Shown here: positions 36,284 to 45,001 of the stretch, one piece after another
Numbering within the stretch: position 1 is the first letter of the stretch
How the letters are laid out: the number at the start of each line of letters is the position of its first letter
NCBI RefSeq assembly: GCF_001020985.1
Contig: NZ_CP011542.1
Coordinates: 620,001-684,000 of the forward strand
Source of the DNA: Corynebacterium mustelae
GTDB lineage: Bacteria; Actinomycetota; Actinomycetes; Mycobacteriales; Mycobacteriaceae
Direction: 5' to 3'
DNA length: 64,000 nt
Position numbers and translations under genes: made by a program
Notes under the pieces: generated by a model
What the model was told of the DNA's origin: nothing
The model's input: only the letters and a program-made list of their open reading frames with translations
Database searches by the model: none

Positions 36284-37863
36284 GACACGTTCCGCCTTTT
36301 AGAAGAAAAACTAACACCAATTCCGTTAATACCAACAAGGATGGCACCTGCGATCGACACGATAACGATGGAAACGGTCATGCTGATCTGAAAAGCGGCT
36401 GAGTATTTGGCGGCGTCGAGAAGCGTAAAAAGCCGCAGCATAATTAGCGGAACATCCGGGGAACTAACCCACAACAACGGAACAGCTAACACCGAAGCAT
36501 TAGAAAAAATAGTAAGAAAACCAATGATCAAAACATTCGTCGATCTGGGCAATATCGTTGATGTCACCGCACGCAACGGGCCAACACCTTGCAGTAACGC
36601 CACCAAAAACTCAGAACGTGACACGAACGGGCCAATATACACCATAAGGAAGTACGTCATAGCAAGCGAACTAGGCAAACATGCAAGCACAATAAACCAC
36701 AGCGACGACCACGCACTGTGAATACCCGGCTGATTAGCGGCGATACGTAACCCACAACCAATGGACGCGCCGGGTAATAACGCCATCAATGCAAAAACCA
36801 CATCAACCCCACGACGTCCTACTAAACCCCACCGCATTCCACATGAGCGGCGGGTGGCAAGTGCTACGGAGGACAGGACAAGTGAACACAACAGCACAAG
36901 GAAAGCCAAACCCATCGTGTTGATGATTGCGCTGCTTATCGGGGTGGCGGGGTCTGCGGAAAACCCGCGGAAAACCATAACCGAAATGAAAAACAACGCG
37001 ACCGAGCCGACCAGAGCCACAATGATGGCTGGGATTCGAGCCGAAGAGCCCACCGGCGGGTACAGCCAGGATCGCTGTGTGCCGTTACCACGCAGGAGTT
37101 GCGTCAATGCCGGACTACGGCGCAGCAGGTGAATATATAGAAAGGTGACGCTTACGATGACCAGAACGACGGGAATGTTTAACAGTAATGCCATTGTCGC
37201 TTCCAGATGCTTATTGCCAAAGGCATTGGAGCTAAACCACACATCGGTTGCAGTCATAGATATGTGTGGTGAAATGATATTTGGGGTCACCGGATCCGAA
37301 ATGATTGCGCTGAATATAAAAGCAAACAAGGCAGGGGCGACAAGCGCAAGCCGTTTCCAATAAACGATGGCGAAAAGTCGTCTACCGTATAAACCTGCCA
37401 CCCGGGCGGCGTCAACCTCGGTGGATGATACCGAGCGCAGTGCTGTGCGTTGCCCGAAATAAGCCAAGGGGGCAAAAGCCATCGTGTAAGTAAACAACAG
37501 GGGAAAGACACCAGTAAATGAACAATTCTGGCAAAGAAAATGCGAGAATTGTGTGATTCCAGTGCGTCCTAAAATTGTGCGCCACCCTGCGCCGATGACG
37601 AAGTGGGGGATGGTTAATTGGAACAGGAATAATAGGTCGAGGGCAATGACAGTTCGGCGTCGGAACTGAGCGGCAGCCAGTGCCACAACCGTTCCGATGG
37701 CAACAGCCGCACAGGTGGCGGAAACCGCAATCATACTGCTATTGAGTAGGGGTTTTAGTGAAGGAATGTCGCTGCCAGCGGTGGTGACAAGCGCCGTGTA
37801 GGGGGTGCCCATCACCACAGCTGCGATGATGACGACACACAGTATCCATAACCAGGTTCTCAT
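36274..37863 (-). CDS. ABC importer permease, two fused permease domains (FbpB/AfuB type)
   Basis: A 529-residue membrane protein with about twelve helices arranged as two six-helix permease halves. Each half has an EAA-like coupling loop: VDAARVAGLYGRRLFAIVYW (about 160) and LLQGVGPLRAVTSTILPRS (about 435). The ATG at 37863 overlaps the binding-protein stop as ATGA, so translation is coupled; the seven-residue longer frame is unlikely. It forms a transporter with the genes on either side. Confidence 0.85.
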   Translation of the reverse strand: MRTWLWILCVVIIAAVVMGTPYTALVTTAGSDIPSLKPLLNSSMIAVSATCAAVAIGTVVALAAAQFRRRTVIALDLLFLFQLTIPHFVIGAGWRTILGRTGITQFSHFLCQNCSFTGVFPLLFTYTMAFAPLAYFGQRTALRSVSSTEVDAARVAGLYGRRLFAIVYWKRLALVAPALFAFIFSAIISDPVTPNIISPHISMTATDVWFSSNAFGNKHLEATMALLLNIPVVLVIVSVTFLYIHLLRRSPALTQLLRGNGTQRSWLYPPVGSSARIPAIIVALVGSVALFFISVMVFRGFSADPATPISSAIINTMGLAFLVLLCSLVLSSVALATRRSCGMRWGLVGRRGVDVVFALMALLPGASIGCGLRIAANQPGIHSAWSSLWFIVLACLPSSLAMTYFLMVYIGPFVSRSEFLVALLQGVGPLRAVTSTILPRSTNVLIIGFLTIFSNASVLAVPLLWVSSPDVPLIMLRLFTLLDAAKYSAAFQISMTVSIVIVSIAGAILVGINGIGVSFSSKRRNVSWL

Positions 37864-38861
37864 CGGCGGCGCTCCGAAAACCACTCCATCCAGTAATGAC
37901 GTTGCCTATCTGCTGTATTCGGATCGGCGGCGCTAATGCCGCGGGAGTTGGCTAACCGGGAAGAAATATTGTTCTCAACCGAATCGCTGACAGGTACCTG
38001 CGGCAAACCCACCTGGCGTGCCGAGGTTTGGCCTGGCGGCGATAGAAGCCAGTTCATGACGGCACAGGCGGCATTCTTATGCGTGCTACTGCTAAGCACC
38101 CCACCCGAAGCGATTTCGAAGGAGGTGCCTTCAACCGGGTACGTTACCGCCAGGCTTTTTCCGGACAGCGTTGTCTTATTTCGACAATATGGTTCGTAGG
38201 AAATCGCTACGGCCGCTTCGCCGTTAGCCACCACGTCGCTGGGGGCATTTCCGGACCGGGTGAACCGGTTCACGTTGTCAAGGATTTCTCCGATCTGGTC
38301 TGGTGACTGTCCCGCTGCTTGAAGTGTGAGCAGCATGGCGTACCCGGTTCCTGAGGAGAGCGGTGAAGGGGCGGAGATCCATCCGTGGAGTTCCGGTTGT
38401 AAAAGCTCTGCCCACGACCTGGGAATACTAAGCCCTAGCCGGTCGAGTGCATCCGGGTCGCTACATAGTGTGAGTACCGAGGCGTAGACACCAAACCAGT
38501 GGTTGCTCTGGTCCTTGAAATTTGGTGGAATTTCTTGTGCTGCTGGAAGCTCCACAGATTCTAAAAGCCCAAGCTGGGTGGCAAATCGATAGTTTTCAGA
38601 AGGCCCGCCGACCCACACGTCGAATTCGTGGGTGCCGCTTTCTAAACGTTTGAGGGCCTCTTGGGTGGGCAAACTGACGTAGCGGACATTGAGATTCAGA
38701 TCGTGTTCGATGCCGCGTTTCCATTGCTCGCATACCCGGGTGTCGTTGGAACAAATGATCGTCACATCGGTTTGGGCCGGAAGCAGGGTGCGGTAAACCG
38801 TAGTAACGGATACGGCGGCCACCACACATAATGCCAGGAACCTGAGCCATTTGGATAGCAT
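37860..38861 (-). CDS. ABC importer substrate-binding protein (AfuA/FbpA type)
   Basis: A 333-residue binding protein with an N-terminal hydrophobic helix (about 5-25), either an uncleaved anchor or a signal peptide, without a lipobox. VTIICSNDTRVCEQWKRGIE, FDVWVGGPSENYRFA, SSGTGYAMLLTLQA and VTYPVEGTSFEIASGGVL match the AfuA-like group; the PxEGTxxEI segment is shared with sugar-phosphate binders. AAGGAG lies eight bases before the ATG. It may also feed the neighbouring two-component kinase with substrate information, as HptA does in staphylococci (inference). Confidence 0.8.
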   Translation of the reverse strand: MLSKWLRFLALCVVAAVSVTTVYRTLLPAQTDVTIICSNDTRVCEQWKRGIEHDLNLNVRYVSLPTQEALKRLESGTHEFDVWVGGPSENYRFATQLGLLESVELPAAQEIPPNFKDQSNHWFGVYASVLTLCSDPDALDRLGLSIPRSWAELLQPELHGWISAPSPLSSGTGYAMLLTLQAAGQSPDQIGEILDNVNRFTRSGNAPSDVVANGEAAVAISYEPYCRNKTTLSGKSLAVTYPVEGTSFEIASGGVLSSSTHKNAACAVMNWLLSPPGQTSARQVGLPQVPVSDSVENNISSRLANSRGISAADPNTADRQRHYWMEWFSERRR

Positions 38862-38964
38862 GTTTCGGTCTCCTTTTTACCCCGCTCTACCCTAACAAAA
38901 GTGCTGAGGCGCCGTCTCATTATGCTTGACGACGCTCCCAGCGTTGCTGTTATCAAAGGTGGCG

Positions 38965-40347
38965 TTAGACGCGGACGCCGTCGTTGTGTTCTAGCTCAAG
39001 TTGCCGCCGTTGCATCAGTGCCTTTTCTTCCCGCCAGATCACTTGGAAGATTATGAGGATCAGAACCGTAAAGACGAGGAATACGATGAACGTGACGTCC
39101 CAACCTGCGTATTTAACTAGGAAGCCCACGCCAGTGGAAGCCAGCGTAGCTCCCAGCAGATAGCCGAACAAGCCGGTGAAACCAGCGGCGGTACCCGCGA
39201 CGTTTCGTGGTGATAGATCCAACGCCTGCAAACCGATCAAACCAACCGGGCCGTAAATGAAACCACCGATCAAAGCAACAAAAAGCACCATCAACCAGAA
39301 CGGTGTACCCACTGGGGCGAGCCAGTACGCCGCAATGGATAGACCAGCACCCAGGGTAAACAGTGAAATTGAAGCGGAACGATTGCCTTTGAATACGTTG
39401 TCGGAAAGCCAGCCGCACAACACCGTGCCTATGAAACCGGCAAGTTCGAATGCGGCGAAACCGACCAATCCGCTACCGATACTCATGTGGTGTTCTTCAG
39501 AAAGGTAGGTGGTAATCCAATGCAGCACACCGTAGCGCAAGGCGTAGACAAAGACATTGGCTATAGCCAGCAGCATAATGATGCGGCTTCGCAGAATATA
39601 AGTGAAGACCAATTCCTTCGTGGATACCTTCTCGGCGGTTTCGTCGGCGACCTTAGCTGGGTCATTGCGATATTCATCCACGGTTGGAAGGCCGACGGAT
39701 TGCGGATTGTCACGGATAAGAAGGAACGCAACTAATGCGATGACAAGTGCAACGAGGGCAGGAAGCCAGTATGCGGATCGCCAGTTGTCGCCAGTTATGC
39801 TTAACCCGATACCTACCAGAACTGGCAACGCAAATGCACCTAAGTTGTGGGAGGTGTTCCACAATGATCCTTTCCAACCGCGTTCACTGGTGGAAAACCA
39901 CTGGACCACAATCCGCCCACATGGGGGATAGCCCATCCCTTGGAACCAGCCGTTTAGGAACATCACGGTGGCGAAAATCCCGACACTGGCCGAAACCCAC
40001 GGGACAAAGGCCACTACCAAATTCATCAATGCCGACAATGCTAAACCGAGCGGCAGGAAGTATCGGGCATTGGAGCGGTCCGAGACCATTGCGCTGAAAA
40101 ACTTCGACAGGCCGTAGCTGACCAGGACAGCGTTGCCGATAATACCGATGGCGGGTTTATCAATGGCGCCGTTTTCGTCGATAAGCAATGGGGCGATCGC
40201 GGAGATGTTATTTCGAATGAGATAGAAACCCGCATAACCTAGGAAAATTCCCATGAATACCTGCAACCGCAAGCGCGGGTACTTGCGATCGACTTCTTCC
40301 GGCGGCAGCGGTGTGGCCGGGCCCGGAGCTTGCAACCAACCAAACAT
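38965..40347 (-). CDS. Organophosphate:phosphate antiporter (GlpT/UhpT family MFS)
   Basis: A 460-residue, twelve-helix transporter of the OPA family. Residues of the GlpT site are conserved: Arg45 in FYLIRNNIS, His167 in NTSHNLGAF, and Arg271 in VYALRYGVLHW (GlpT Arg45, His165, Arg269). The family signature NGWFQGMGYPPCGR is present. It exchanges internal phosphate for an external phosphorylated compound (glycerol-3-phosphate, hexose phosphate or similar). ATG 40347 has AAAGGAG eight bases before. Direct repeats upstream of it suggest control by the adjacent response regulator. Confidence 0.88.
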   Translation of the reverse strand: MFGWLQAPGPATPLPPEEVDRKYPRLRLQVFMGIFLGYAGFYLIRNNISAIAPLLIDENGAIDKPAIGIIGNAVLVSYGLSKFFSAMVSDRSNARYFLPLGLALSALMNLVVAFVPWVSASVGIFATVMFLNGWFQGMGYPPCGRIVVQWFSTSERGWKGSLWNTSHNLGAFALPVLVGIGLSITGDNWRSAYWLPALVALVIALVAFLLIRDNPQSVGLPTVDEYRNDPAKVADETAEKVSTKELVFTYILRSRIIMLLAIANVFVYALRYGVLHWITTYLSEEHHMSIGSGLVGFAAFELAGFIGTVLCGWLSDNVFKGNRSASISLFTLGAGLSIAAYWLAPVGTPFWLMVLFVALIGGFIYGPVGLIGLQALDLSPRNVAGTAAGFTGLFGYLLGATLASTGVGFLVKYAGWDVTFIVFLVFTVLILIIFQVIWREEKALMQRRQLELEHNDGVRV

Positions 40348-40409
40348 AAGAGGCACTCCTTTGTGCACAAACGTGTTGTATCAACTGATTGTGATTGTGC
40401 TCAGAACTT

Positions 40410-40457
40410 GGTAACCGTGGTTGGTATTGCGGTAACAGTTGGTAACAGTGCTGTTAC
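40410..40457 (-). promoter_or_regulatory. Direct repeats, probable response-regulator binding site before the antiporter
   Basis: On the minus strand CTGTTACC occurs twice exactly ten bases apart (40448-40441, 40438-40431), a degenerate copy GGTTACC lies near 40415, and CTGTTAC in inverse orientation at 40451-40457 overlaps the regulator's stop. Ten-base phasing is typical of OmpR/PhoB-class binding sites. Located 63 to 110 bases before the antiporter ATG. Confidence 0.55.
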
Positions 40458-41164
40458 TTAATAGTTTGCTCACGCTGGAAAACGTAGCCTTGGCCACGCA
40501 CTGCTGTGATTGAATCTGCTGCTAATCCGGCATTTTCCAGCTTTTTTCGAAGCCGATAGGCGGTGGACTTGACCATGTTTCTTCCGCCTTGAGTGGCCGT
40601 GGTATTCCATACCTCATTAAGCAATTGCTTGACGCTTACTACCTCATTTGGGTGGGATACCAACGCTTGCAGCAATTTTCCCTCAGTCGCAGTTGTGTCA
40701 ACCTTGCGACCATCGATGAATACTTCGTGATTTGCGGAATTGATAGTCACCGGCCCGTAGATGATTTCATGGGTAGCGGGGCGGGGTAGTCCAGAACTAC
40801 GCCGTAAAACGGCCAACGATCGCAGCACCAATTCCTTGGGGGAAAACGGTTTAGCCAGGTAATCATCTGCACCGGCCTCAAGCCCTTCAACCCGATTGTC
40901 CGTTTCGCCCAGCGCTGTGAGCATGATTATCGGAACATCGCCGCTATTCGAGGCGCGAATCCGTTGACACAGGGCATAACCAGAAGCATCCGGCAGCATC
41001 ACATCAAGGATGATGAGATCGCAGTGATTCTCAGAAAATAATTGCCAGCCCTTATGCGCTGTGGTTGCGGACATCACGTCCAAGCCTTCCAACTCAAGGG
41101 CGTAGCTGACGATCTGAATCATTTGCGGTTCGTCATCAATAACCAGGACTCGGTGGTTATACAT
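40454..41164 (-). CDS. Response regulator, OmpR/PhoB type
   Basis: A 236-residue regulator. Receiver: VIDDEPQM, phospho-accepting Asp in LIILDVMLPDASGY (about 55), IIMLTALGE, and DYLAKPFSPKEL with the conserved lysine. The winged helix is at the C-terminus (ATEGKLLQALVSHPNEVVSV; AYRLRKKLENAG; VRGQGYVF). Its start overlaps the end of the kinase gene by eight bases. Probably activates the antiporter and ABC operon. Confidence 0.92.
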   Translation of the reverse strand: MYNHRVLVIDDEPQMIQIVSYALELEGLDVMSATTAHKGWQLFSENHCDLIILDVMLPDASGYALCQRIRASNSGDVPIIMLTALGETDNRVEGLEAGADDYLAKPFSPKELVLRSLAVLRRSSGLPRPATHEIIYGPVTINSANHEVFIDGRKVDTTATEGKLLQALVSHPNEVVSVKQLLNEVWNTTATQGGRNMVKSTAYRLRKKLENAGLAADSITAVRGQGYVFQREQTIK

Positions 41165-41960
41165 TGGGATTCCTTGGGAGAGTAATCAAAACAGAAGTGC
41201 CATGTTGGGCGATGGAATCAATCAGTACGGTTCCTTGGTGCAATTCCACAATTTTTTGGGTAATGGACATGCCTAATCCAGCCCCAATGGGGGTTTTCGT
41301 GCTTGTCGACGTATTGAACTGGGCGAATGGAATAAATACGTCTCGCTGTTGATGAGGCGACATTCCCGGTCCGCAATCGGCGATCGTGATGATTGCACCA
41401 CGGGCAGTTTCCTCCACGTTAACCACAATGTCGCTTTCTGCTGCCGCATACCGCGCCGCGTTATTGATGACATTCCACAATGCATGTCGGATCAATTGCA
41501 CATCGGCGCGAATTACTAGCGGGTCACCAGGGTCATCAACAATGATGGGAACCTCACTGATCGCCCGCAATTCCTGGGCGGTTTCTCTCAGCAATGACCG
41601 CAGGTCACAATCAGCGAAAGTTATTTTCAAATTCCCACTACTAAACTTCGCATGCAACAGAAACGTCTCCGCTACTTCGATCGCGCGGGTGGAATTGGCT
41701 GTAATGGTCGAGATGAGTCTGCTGCGTTGCTCAGCAGTGATCTCGGATTCGTGGGCAAGCAACTCTGCGGCGCTTTGAATCAACGACAAGGGCGTGCGAA
41801 TCTCGTGCGCCGATATCTGCTCATCGGTCACCGCGTACTGCGTGATGCTCCCACATCGCCGCATAACAACAGCTGTGGTTACCGATGCTAATGTTGCGGC
41901 AACCACAGCCGTGAGGATCAACGCGGCAGACATACTTGCAAAGATACCCCACTCACGCAA
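41157..41960 (-). CDS. Sensor histidine kinase with minimal N-terminus
   Basis: A 267-residue kinase. One membrane helix (about 10-32) is followed almost directly by the H-box ISAHEIRTPLSLIQSAAELL (His about 53). N-box ALWNVINNAARYA, G-box ADCGPGMSPHQQ and GAGLGMSITQKIVELH are intact. There is no extracellular sensor domain, PAS or HAMP, so a signal must come from another protein; the AfuA-like binding protein or the antiporter encoded next to it are candidates. First gene of the operon with the regulator. Confidence 0.88.
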   Translation of the reverse strand: MREWGIFASMSAALILTAVVAATLASVTTAVVMRRCGSITQYAVTDEQISAHEIRTPLSLIQSAAELLAHESEITAEQRSRLISTITANSTRAIEVAETFLLHAKFSSGNLKITFADCDLRSLLRETAQELRAISEVPIIVDDPGDPLVIRADVQLIRHALWNVINNAARYAAAESDIVVNVEETARGAIITIADCGPGMSPHQQRDVFIPFAQFNTSTSTKTPIGAGLGMSITQKIVELHQGTVLIDSIAQHGTSVLITLPRNPNV

Positions 41961-42512
41961 TGATCTTGGTTGGTAGATCTAAAGAAGCACAGCATGCTTT
42001 TTCTGGAAGCAGAAAGAAAAAGTCCTGTTCGGCGAAGACCGCGCCAATGCTGTATACAAAATCCCCATCATTACGGGGCGATATGCAACGGTTCCAGCAA
42101 CGCGGTGACAGTCTGGGCTCAATATCTATACGAACGTGAAGAGCAAGAAATCGCTGGAATTGAAAGCATCATTGTGGGTTAACCGCTGGGTGTGCTTATC
42201 GACGTTGGATGAGTCGCGGTGCCCTTCATAATTGCTGCTTGGTTAGGTCACATCATGTCCACACGGAATCAAGCCCCGTGCGGTCGTCGTAAAGCGAGAC
42301 GTCATCCATGAGTGATAAGTATAAAAGCATATGTTGTATCATAAGTGTGAACTAAAAAACTTCCTGGGGTTATGTCCTCGGAAATTCGCGTGGAAAAGTG
42401 CCCTGTTCAGCAGTTTTGCCACGGCGCGCTGTGGTGTGGCCGAAAGCCATAATTAGATTGCGTGCGAGGTACTATAGCCCAGAGAGTATCTGATCAACGA
42501 TAAGGACAACTT
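41961..42512. other. Intergenic region between the kinase and the first FMN reductase
   Basis: 552 bases, divergent promoters expected at both ends. A 5' fragment of the SUKH-associated C-terminal-domain family lies at 42256-42309 (listed separately). An open frame 41970-42182 ends in QEIAGIESIIVG but has no ribosome site or recognised relative. Nothing else seen. Confidence 0.5.
42256..42309 (-). pseudogene. 5' fragment of a solo C-terminal-domain family gene
   Basis: The minus strand from 42309 reads MDDVSLYDDRTGLDSVWT then stops; the gene at 44080 begins MDDTSLYDDRED. Eighteen bases (GCGGTCGTCGTAAAGCGA on the plus strand, 42280-42297 and 44506-44523) are identical. The AT-rich leader TTTATACTT just upstream also occurs before the 48191 start. 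It is read as the remnant of a deleted copy. Confidence 0.65.
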
Positions 42513-43073
42513 ATGTCACGAATTGGCGTAATTCTTGGATCTACTCGCCCTAACCGGATAAGTCCCCAAATTGGGCAGTGGGCAGTGCGAGAACTCCGCA
42601 CCGGGTCTGCGCACGTGTACGTAACCATTGATTTGCAGGACCTAAATCTTCCGCTTTTCAACGAGCCGCAGTCGCCACGTGTCAGCCAGGACTATAAACA
42701 CGAGTACACCAAAAAATGGTCTGCTTTAGCCTCAAGTTTCGATGGTTTTGTCCTCATCCTGCCGGAATATAACGGCAATATGCCTGCGGTGTTAAAAAAC
42801 GCCCTCGATTATCTGTATCAGGAATGGCAGGGCAAGTTTATAACCTACATTTCCTATGGTTTCGATGGTGGTACTGCCTCGGCTGCGGCATTCGAAGGGA
42901 CAGCCGCCTATTTTGGATTCACCCTCATTGACAAGAATGCGAGTCTTTGCCTCATGCCTGAGTTTTTCGACGAAAACGGTCAGCTTGTTAACCCAACGGA
43001 GGCTTTCGCGGCACACGTTGGTGAACTTAAGGCGATAGATGCTGCATTCACAGCTGCCTTGGCAGCTTCGTAG
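42513..43073 (+). CDS. NADPH-dependent FMN reductase family flavoprotein, copy 1
   Basis: A 186-residue flavodoxin-like quinone/FMN reductase. IGVILGSTRPNRISPQIGQW binds the FMN phosphate; VLILPEYNGNMPAVLKNALDYLYQEW is the flavin-binding and dimer-interface stretch typical of the family (NADPH:quinone, azo- or chromate-reducing members). It is a tandem paralogue of 43408, including the promoter region. AAGGACAACTT precedes the ATG. Confidence 0.85.
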   Translation: MSRIGVILGSTRPNRISPQIGQWAVRELRTGSAHVYVTIDLQDLNLPLFNEPQSPRVSQDYKHEYTKKWSALASSFDGFVLILPEYNGNMPAVLKNALDYLYQEWQGKFITYISYGFDGGTASAAAFEGTAAYFGFTLIDKNASLCLMPEFFDENGQLVNPTEAFAAHVGELKAIDAAFTAALAAS

Positions 43074-43407
43074 CACCTACCGGAAATGTTTATGTAAAAG
43101 GCGCACTTGATCCGCCAATGCGAAAAAGTGCGCTTTGGTTGTTTGGCCCCGTACACCTTTAAAGCACACTCAGGCTAGGCGGTCTGGAACGCTAGTGCCT
43201 GTGGGAATAGTCAACTGGTGAAATAATCTTTAGCCAACGCCTGCGGTCTTAGGTGTACATGACAACAAACTATGAACTCATTTTTTGCAAGCTAGAAGGC
43301 TACTTTCAGTCGGTAAAACCGCAGCTAATTAGTGCAAAATCATGGTATTGCGGAATACGATGTACGATAGCCGAGGAAAGTATTCAATCAACAACTAAGG
43401 ACTTTAC
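43074..43407. other. Spacer between the two FMN reductase genes
   Basis: 334 bases: a terminator-like hairpin at 43096-43137, then the second gene's promoter region. The last 50 bases (GTACGATAGCC, GTATTCAATCAAC, AAGGAC) resemble the region before the first copy (GTACTATAGCCC, GTATCTGATCAAC, AAGGAC), so the duplication included the promoter. No gene seen. Confidence 0.6.
43096..43137 (+). terminator. Terminator-like hairpin after FMN reductase copy 1
   Basis: AAAG(G)CGCACTT pairs with AAGTGCGCTTT (one bulged G) around an 18-base loop, about 20 bases after the stop; only a short T-run follows. Confidence 0.65.
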
Positions 43408-43968
43408 ATGTCACGTATTGGTGTTATTCTCGGATCTACCCGCCCTAACCGTATCAGCCCTGAAATTGGTCAGTGGGCAGTTCAGGAGCTAAGCAACGGG
43501 TCCGAGCTTGACTATGAAATCATCGATCTCAAAGACCTGGGTCTTCCTGTCTATGATGAGCCACAGTCACCTCGCGCTAGCAACGACTACCAGAATGAGC
43601 ACACCAAGAAGTGGTCTGCTCTAGCAAACAGCTTCGACGGCTTCGTTCTTATCCTGCCAGAATACAACGGCAGCATTCCTGGCGTTTTGAAGAACGCTCT
43701 GGATTACCTGTACCAGGAGTGGGAAGGCAAGCCAGTGGCTTATGTGTCCTACGGTTTCGGAAGCGGCGCAAACTCCGCAGCTGCCTTTGAAGCAATTGCT
43801 TCCTACTACGGCTTCAAGCTGGTGGACAAGAACGCAAAGCTTCAGCTCAGCGGTGACACCTACGGTGCGGACGGCAAACTGCTCGACCCAGCTCAAATCT
43901 TCGGTGCTCAGGCTGCTGACGTCAAAGCAATTGACGCTGCACTGAAAGATGCTCTTGCTGCTTCCTAA
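43408..43968 (+). CDS. NADPH-dependent FMN reductase family flavoprotein, copy 2
   Basis: A 186-residue paralogue of 42513 with the same motifs (GVILGSTRPNRISPEIGQW; LPEYNGSIPGVLKNALDYLY). The C-terminal 60 residues have diverged most. Codon use is more uniform, with preferred codons (CTG, AAG, TCC, GCT), than in copy 1, which suggests that this is the strongly expressed copy. Own promoter and strong terminator. Confidence 0.85.
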   Translation: MSRIGVILGSTRPNRISPEIGQWAVQELSNGSELDYEIIDLKDLGLPVYDEPQSPRASNDYQNEHTKKWSALANSFDGFVLILPEYNGSIPGVLKNALDYLYQEWEGKPVAYVSYGFGSGANSAAAFEAIASYYGFKLVDKNAKLQLSGDTYGADGKLLDPAQIFGAQAADVKAIDAALKDALAAS

Positions 43969-43993
43969 GTTTTTGGCATAGCGCACTAAAAGG

Positions 43994-44033
43994 AAAGCGC
44001 GCCCGGCTAGCATACGTAGCGGGTGCGCTTTTT
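43994..44033. terminator. Rho-independent terminator after FMN reductase copy 2
   Basis: AAAGCGCGCCCG and CGGGTGCGCTTT (one G-T pair) with a 14-base loop and a T-tail. It also lies 46 bases from the stop of the leftward gene at 44080 and could serve both. Confidence 0.85.
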
Positions 44034-44079
44034 GCGTTACCAAAGCACAACAGCATGGGCAACGTGCAGGGAACCAACC

Positions 44080-44535
44080 TTATTCGCTGTGATGATCCAG
44101 CTTGCGAAGACTATCCATAAACGCCCGCGGCAGGGAACTATCAACCTGCATTAACCAATGGAAAAAGAGGAAATCAAAAGGGTCTTGCTGCTCGGGGGAA
44201 GGGGAATCGGTGAGGAATTCATAATCGGTGAAAAAGATCGTCACCATATCAATGTTGTCATCCGGTTCTGATAGCTTTATGGCATTCCGCCAGGTGCGAT
44301 CTCGGTGATCCGCGAGGTCCTCTTTGGTAACTTTTCCATCCATAAAGTCGCGCCCTAACGCTATGTTTGCCAACGGCTCCACGTAACGTCCACGGGGGAC
44401 AACTTCATGCTCGGCGAAGTCCATGCAGGCGCGCACAAAATCCGAATATGCATGGCGTTCCAGGAAGCCGCTTTCCTCAAATTCGTCATAGACCCGCAGG
44501 TCCTCGCGGTCGTCGTAAAGCGAAGTATCGTCCAT
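44080..44535 (-). CDS. Solo C-terminal-domain protein of the SUKH-associated family
   Basis: A 151-residue acidic protein with no recognised family. It matches 47736 and 48243 (and the C-terminal part of 46754 and 31319) in order: DLRVYDEFEESGFLERHAYSDF, CMDFAEHEVVP, ALGRDFMDGKVTKEDLADHRDRTW, MVTIFFTDYEFL, DPFDFLFFHWLMQVDSSLPRAFM. Mostly helical by composition. No signal peptide. Its first 18 coding bases recur in the fragment at 42280. Function unknown; its company suggests an immunity or protein-binding role. Confidence 0.65.
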   Translation of the reverse strand: MDDTSLYDDREDLRVYDEFEESGFLERHAYSDFVRACMDFAEHEVVPRGRYVEPLANIALGRDFMDGKVTKEDLADHRDRTWRNAIKLSEPDDNIDMVTIFFTDYEFLTDSPSPEQQDPFDFLFFHWLMQVDSSLPRAFMDSLRKLDHHSE

Positions 44536-44632
44536 AAATCTTACGTAGCTTCTTAGGTTTTAAAAAAGTGTTGATCTGGTGGTGAGGTGGCCTGGTTGCT
44601 GTTATTTACCAAGTTTATACGTGTTTGTTGCT

Positions 44633-45001
44633 TCAGAGGTCTGCCAGTTTTTGCTTCGCGAAGCGTGTGCGGCTGTGTTCTTGGGCAAGGACGCTAAAGA
44701 ACCGGGTCGGAAGTTTCGGGTCAATGTCGATGAGTGCTTGAAAAAAGAAAAATTCCCACGGATCCCACAAATCGTGGTCAAAGTTGCCAGTTAAAAACTC
44801 TGGGTTCATCAGCAACTGTCCCAACCGTTCTTCGGGCGAATCTGGTTCTATTCCCAGGTATGAACGCAACTGCTGGGAAGAAAAGGAGAAAGAAGAGGAA
44901 ATCAGTGTAAGCGTAGGGGCGTAGAGGTCGAGGTTACGGTACAGCAAAAGCACTAAGTGCATTTCGTACAGGTAGCGTGGATCTTCCGTGATGATGACCA
45001 C
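44633..45001 (-). pseudogene. Internally deleted copy of the SUKH-associated family
   Basis: An open frame of 122 codons that joins two separated parts of the family. EDPRYLYEMHLVLLLYRNLDL corresponds to the middle helix region of 31319 and 46754 ([21 protein letters not shown]), and PEERLGQLLMNPEFLTG to LWDPWEFFFFQALIDIDPKLPTRFF corresponds to their C-terminus. The N-terminal SUKH-like part and about 60 residues in between are missing. The GTG start lacks a convincing ribosome site. Probably a remnant, though it could be expressed. Confidence 0.55.

Noticed and set aside
41970..42182. 70-codon frame ending in EREEQEIAGIESIIVG
   Set aside because: The end looks protein-like, but there is no ribosome site, the first half is basic and random, and no relative is recognised.
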